Source: Meghimatium bilineatum (taxonomy: Eukaryota > Mollusca > Gastropoda > Stylommatophora > Philomycidae). From it: a stretch of 64,000 bases of DNA. The notes under the pieces are model-generated. The model did no database searches. It was not told where the DNA came from and saw only the letters and a program-made list of their open reading frames with translations. Each line of letters opens with the position of its first letter. Within the stretch, counting starts at the first letter, position 1. The translations under genes were made by a program, and so were the position numbers. The stretch spans positions 60,294,387-60,358,386 of the forward strand of contig CM067298.1 of NCBI GenBank assembly GCA_034231615.1, read 5' to 3'. Below are positions 60,641 to 64,000 of the stretch, piece by piece.

Positions 60641-60736
60641 CTTCTGAGGTTTGACAAAATAAAACATGTACCTATGATAAATGACATGTTTCCAGGTGAC
60701 TTAGTTACCGTAACTATATATATATATATATATATA

Positions 60737-60845
60737 AATCAGTGGCGCCCGGGATGGAATCATAATTTTCCGCCCTTGTGACATTAAAAAAATGTCAGTG
60801 ATTGTGAAAGACTGGACAAAAAAAATTTGCCGCCCTCCCGGGATA
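60737..60845. mobile_element. hAT-like MITE fragment, twin of 39919-40090
   Basis: CAGTGGCGCCCGGGATGGAATCATAATTTTCCGCCC...TGTCAGTGATTGTGAAAGACTGGAC...CCGCCCTCCCGGG. It sits within a (TA)n stretch (60712-60734 and 60842-60867), which hides any target duplication. Confidence 0.65.
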
Positions 60846-60899
60846 TATATTTCATATATATATATATGAATATATATGAAGAATGAAAACGCGAGAAAT

Positions 60900-61010
60900 G
60901 CTAATGTTAGGGTGTGGCAGTAATGTTAGGACTTTGGTCTCACAATTGTCACGCCCGTGGTTCGATTTTAAGTAAGAGTCATGGGGGCTGGGTGTTTATG
61001 ATTAAGTTGA
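60900..61010 (+). mobile_element. tRNA-like SINE head
   Basis: AATGTTAGGACTTTGGTCTCACAATTGTCACGCCCGTGGTTCGATTTT has A-box- and B-box-like parts in the same layout as 29460-29560. The body is short. Confidence 0.5.
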
Positions 61011-61776
61011 ATGGGAAAAAAACCTCTACCTTATACGTTTCAACAGTAAAATAATGCACGCTTGATCACACTGACACAACAACGTCCCGCCCCTCTTTCT
61101 CCACCTTAATGTAACTATGGCCGTAAAAACTACTTTGGTAAAATATGACAATGAACACAAGGTAATTGCGTGAAACGTAACAACAATTAGACTTACGTAA
61201 AACAGGTTTATATATCGCTTCAATGAGACACGACAGACTACAACTAGTAGGTAATGATGAGCTAAAATATGGGGTTGAGTTATTAGAAAGGAGTTCATTT
61301 TTAGAGAATTTTTGCATGATCGTTAATTATAACGGGGCGATGATAATCTCCTTTTGCTTTTTTGTCAGTATTAAATGACATTATATTTTCCTAAATTGGT
61401 GGGAGATTTGAACTCCTCAATTTCCCACCCCCCCCCCCCATAGTCCCTACTGGTTTATATGCAACCCTTATATGAACAAAAATCTGCGTTAAAAGTATTC
61501 TATATGTATAAATATGAGTGAGGAGGAAATCGTCAACATTCCTTCTCTTTCAAGAAAATCAAACGCAATGAATAATCTGTATATTTGTCCCTCTATGATC
61601 CAAATACGTGCTAATAAAACAATGCATTTTGATTAGTCATGCAGATTTGTTAGTCATTGTCTTATCGCCATTGCACTCTGAACACGCCCATAGGTGCTCC
61701 GATCTTCTTTTCAGTGTATCTACCATTACACGACGGCTGACAGTTTCAGTTCTCTGTTGTTTGACAAAAAAAATTC
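61011..61776. other. Intergenic with poly-C tract
   Basis: A C homopolymer is at about 61429-61439. No gene or repeat family recognised. Confidence 0.4.
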
Positions 61777-61784
61777 TTCTAAGT

Positions 61785-62191
61785 CAGTGGTTCTCAAATT
61801 TTTCTCCCTTAGAAAAATTTGCAAAGGTCCCACCCTCCCCCTTCTCCGCTTTTAGACCCTAATTTAATCCTACCCACTAATTTTAAATCACTTCATAATT
61901 CCGGGAATCTTCAAGTCAAACTGCGCATGGTGATGGTGAAGATAATATTATAAAACAATGTCTTGCTGTTTTCATCAGTACACGATTTTCATATCATGCA
62001 TGGCTATAACAATTATTTGTATTTGGAATAATAGTCGTTATTTCTTTAGCTTTTTCTGAAATACATTTTGTGAAAAATGCTTTTATATTTTTAACTGAGA
62101 AGCAATCATACCTTTAATTCACTAAATTCCCAAAACCCTTTGCTTCCCCATGGAGACAACCTTACCCCTTCACCCAGTTTGGGAACCATTG
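61785..62191. mobile_element. hAT MITE (CAGTGGTTCTCAAA ends)
   Basis: The left end CAGTGGTTCTCAAATTTT and the inverted right end CAATGGTTCCCAAACTGG are typical hAT termini. Flanking octamers TTCTAAGT (61777-61784) and TTTTAAAC (62192-62199) agree at 5 of 8 positions, consistent only with a decayed duplication. No open frame. Confidence 0.72.
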
Positions 62192-62199
62192 TTTTAAAC

Positions 62200-62570
62200 G
62201 CACAATCAATAAAATGTAATACTGTTAGTAAAACTATGAAAATAGTATATAATCTAGACAAATAACAATAATACATTTACATAATCAATGATTTTGTCGT
62301 CTATTATTATTTGTTTGATTTTGCTTGTTTCCGTTGTGTGTATTATTTCACGTGAGCTTGTGATATTGTGTTAGTCGTCCTGCAGTAAAACTTCCATCAC
62401 CTGTTTTCTACGACTTAAAGTACCGTTTTAAACCCACAATACACTTAGTTAATTCTGGCAACGACGAATTTCTAACCTTGTTTCTTTACCCAGGACACAG
62501 AAAAGGAATTATCTTCTTTCCTTCTTCTTTCCTTCCTCTTTTACCTTTTACGGGTATCGCCTTTATTAAT
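62200..62570. other. Intergenic, nothing recognised
   Basis: AT-rich sequence with a CTTCTTTCCTTC tract near 62515; no feature supported. Confidence 0.4.
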
Positions 62571-62579
62571 TTAATTTGT

Positions 62580-62965
62580 TTTTGGTCTATTGTCTTTCCC
62601 CAGGTGAATGATTGTTGATCGCATTCACACTTGCCGTTAAGCGTAGAAGTGGGAGCTTAAGCTGTCGTTCCAAGACCAGATGTCACTGTGGTTGCATTTA
62701 GTCCATGTTTGTTCAAGGCTATCGTGATGTTTTCTATCCACCGTTTTCTTGGTTTACCTTTGGCTTTACGCCCGGAAAATCTTGTATTATATGCTCTTAT
62801 TGGTATTTGGTTTGGTTTCATTCTCATAAGGTGACCGAACCATTTTACTTGCTGTCTCTCAATATGTTCGATACATGATATTATACCAACTCTTTTCCTA
62901 ATTTCTTCATTTATTATTTTGTCTAGTTTAGTAAACATTGCAACTGTTCTCAGACACTTCATTTC
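62580..62965 (-). pseudogene. LINE C-terminal tail and 3' end (family H), uninterrupted
   Basis: The minus strand reads IRKRVGIISCIEHIERQQVK, WFGHLMRMKPNQIPIRAYNT, GRKAKGKPRKRWIENITIAL, NKHGLNATTVTSGLG. Downstream noncoding sequence (GCTTAAGCTCCCACTTCTACGC..., GGTGAATGATTGTTGATCG in plus) matches 44264-44340. It shows the pre-insertion state of the site hit by the hAT MITE at 43924. Confidence 0.85.
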
Positions 62966-63051
62966 AAATATGACAATTTTTCTTTACTGCGAAGCTGTTA
63001 AAGACCATGTTTGACATTGGTAGCACAGTGGTGGTATAAAAATTGTAGATA

Positions 63052-63258
63052 TTATCTGTTTTTTAATGTCCGTCTTGATCTTTGGACGAAGAAGTAATGG
63101 TGAAAGTTTGTTTTTGGTACGGAGTTCAAAATATCAACACTCTTTGCTAAATCGTCCGACGCAATGGCTGTGCAAGCCAGTTGATCTGCTTTCTCATTCT
63201 CTTGAACATGCATTCCAGCATGGACCTGCTTCAAGCCACTGTTCATGAACGCAACCAA
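63052..63258 (-). pseudogene. LINE RNase H C-terminal fragment
   Basis: The minus-strand open frame reads GLKQVHAGMHVQENEKADQL then ACTAIASDDL. NEKADQLA is the last catalytic block of an RNase H domain, and KQVHAGMHVQ stands in for the W..GH.G..GNE stretch with the His altered. Short and inactive. Confidence 0.65.
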
Positions 63259-63260
63259 TT

Positions 63261-63610
63261 AGGGGTTATCTATTAAATTACATCAACCTTTTCTTGCCAA
63301 TTTTCTTCCTACACTTTATCACCAATTGTCAAAAATTCAAGGACCACCCACCCCGTTGATGTGAAATTTTTTAGCCATCCCCTATTTGTAATAGAAAAGT
63401 ACGAGAAAATGCAGTTTTAATTTAAACAATTTTATTGGTGTATAAAAAATAATATTGCTGACGTCAATTTGTGACAACTCACCCACCCCCTCTCTTGTTA
63501 ATAACTCTGACACCTCTCTCATCATTAAGAGCTGTCAAACTTTTAGACACCTTTTATAATCCAACCCCAATATTGTTATCGAATGTAATTTATGGGCATT
63601 CTCTCTCTTT
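63261..63610. mobile_element. MITE of the AGGGG family, second copy
   Basis: AGGGGTTATCTATTAAATTACATCAAC on the left and, inverted at the right, GAATGCCCATAAATTACATTCG are degenerate versions of the ends at 47111-47477. Internal CACCCCGTTGATG and GTATAAAAAATAATATTGCTGACGTCAA are shared with the other copies. Confidence 0.68.
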
Positions 63611-64000
63611 GTATAAAAGTGAACACAAATAGGTAAAGGTGTTTCTAATATTAGTAAATAAAACAACATAGCAACGAGACACCGTGATAGACGACGTTTC
63701 GACTGTAATACTTTTTTATTTGCCTGATGTTACTCCAACCCCCCCCCCCCCCCATTTCTAGTTTTGAGTTGTTACCGGTCACTTGTGCTTTATCTGTCTT
63801 TTTGTATTTTTATCGAGTCACTAATGATGCAGACATGTTACCCTCAATATACTTACCCAGTTCAAGGTCTTGGTAACAGCCATAATCTCCGTACTCACAC
63901 TAGCACAGCTCTCCTCTTTGATCTTCCCTACATTTTGAGCTGTTAAGGTCCAGCCCAAGTGTTAATCACGTGTCTAACGTGCCAACCGAAACATTGTGTC
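63611..64000. other. Intergenic with poly-C tract
   Basis: A C homopolymer is at about 63739-63753. No gene recognised before the end of the window. Confidence 0.4.

Overview
This is a eukaryotic, AT-rich, intron- and repeat-dominated genomic window. Its only clearly recognisable host gene is a plus-strand glutaredoxin-3 (GLRX3/PICOT) homologue, spread over about 19.5 kb (3551-23028) in nine visible coding exons with canonical GT..AG junctions and continuous phase. The N-terminal exon, about 30 residues compared with the usual family length, is not visible and probably lies upstream of the window. Large introns, mixed LINE tails, tRNA-like SINEs and the motif GGGAAATAACTC (52923-52934), which I associate with molluscan repeats, suggest a mollusc, perhaps a cephalopod. 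The taxon is an inference.

Layout. 1-3550: a duplicated 112-bp block, a TTAA-flanked piggyBac-like element, a SINE and a LINE RNase H scrap. 3551-23028: GLRX3, whose introns hold a near-perfect palindromic mariner derivative (3890-4798), LINE scraps, an interrupted 52-bp minisatellite (8.6-9.8 kb), and two more TTAA elements, one of which (17313-19741) sits inside a TTAGGG-containing MITE. 23.1-37.9 kb: hAT MITE, LINE tails, RNase H domains, SINEs, an endonuclease-RT LINE on the minus strand (34.67-36.6 kb) and one candidate unidentified terminal exon (30674-30929, minus). 38.06-39.71 kb: a decayed autonomous hAT transposon. 40-50 kb: a dense nest of LINE 3' ends with SINEs, hAT MITEs and minisatellites inserted in them. 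50.8-51.4 kb: a 100-N gap and a GAT/GAC microsatellite. 52-64 kb: MITEs with clear target-site duplications, LINE tails, and one CpG-rich stretch with a good splice donor (59520-59770) that may be a first exon.

The thioredoxin-like domain followed by two CGFS glutaredoxin domains is the standard animal PICOT architecture, used for Fe-S cluster trafficking. Everything else is transposable-element biology. The layered insertions give a relative order of activity, several 8-, 10-, 11- and 4-bp target duplications are exact, and large inverted repeats in GLRX3 introns would give long hairpins in its pre-mRNA. I found no new defence, metabolic or regulatory system. The most unusual items are the palindromic mariner, the piggyBac-in-MITE nest, a minisatellite grown from a LINE coding motif, and a SINE family with verifiable target duplications.
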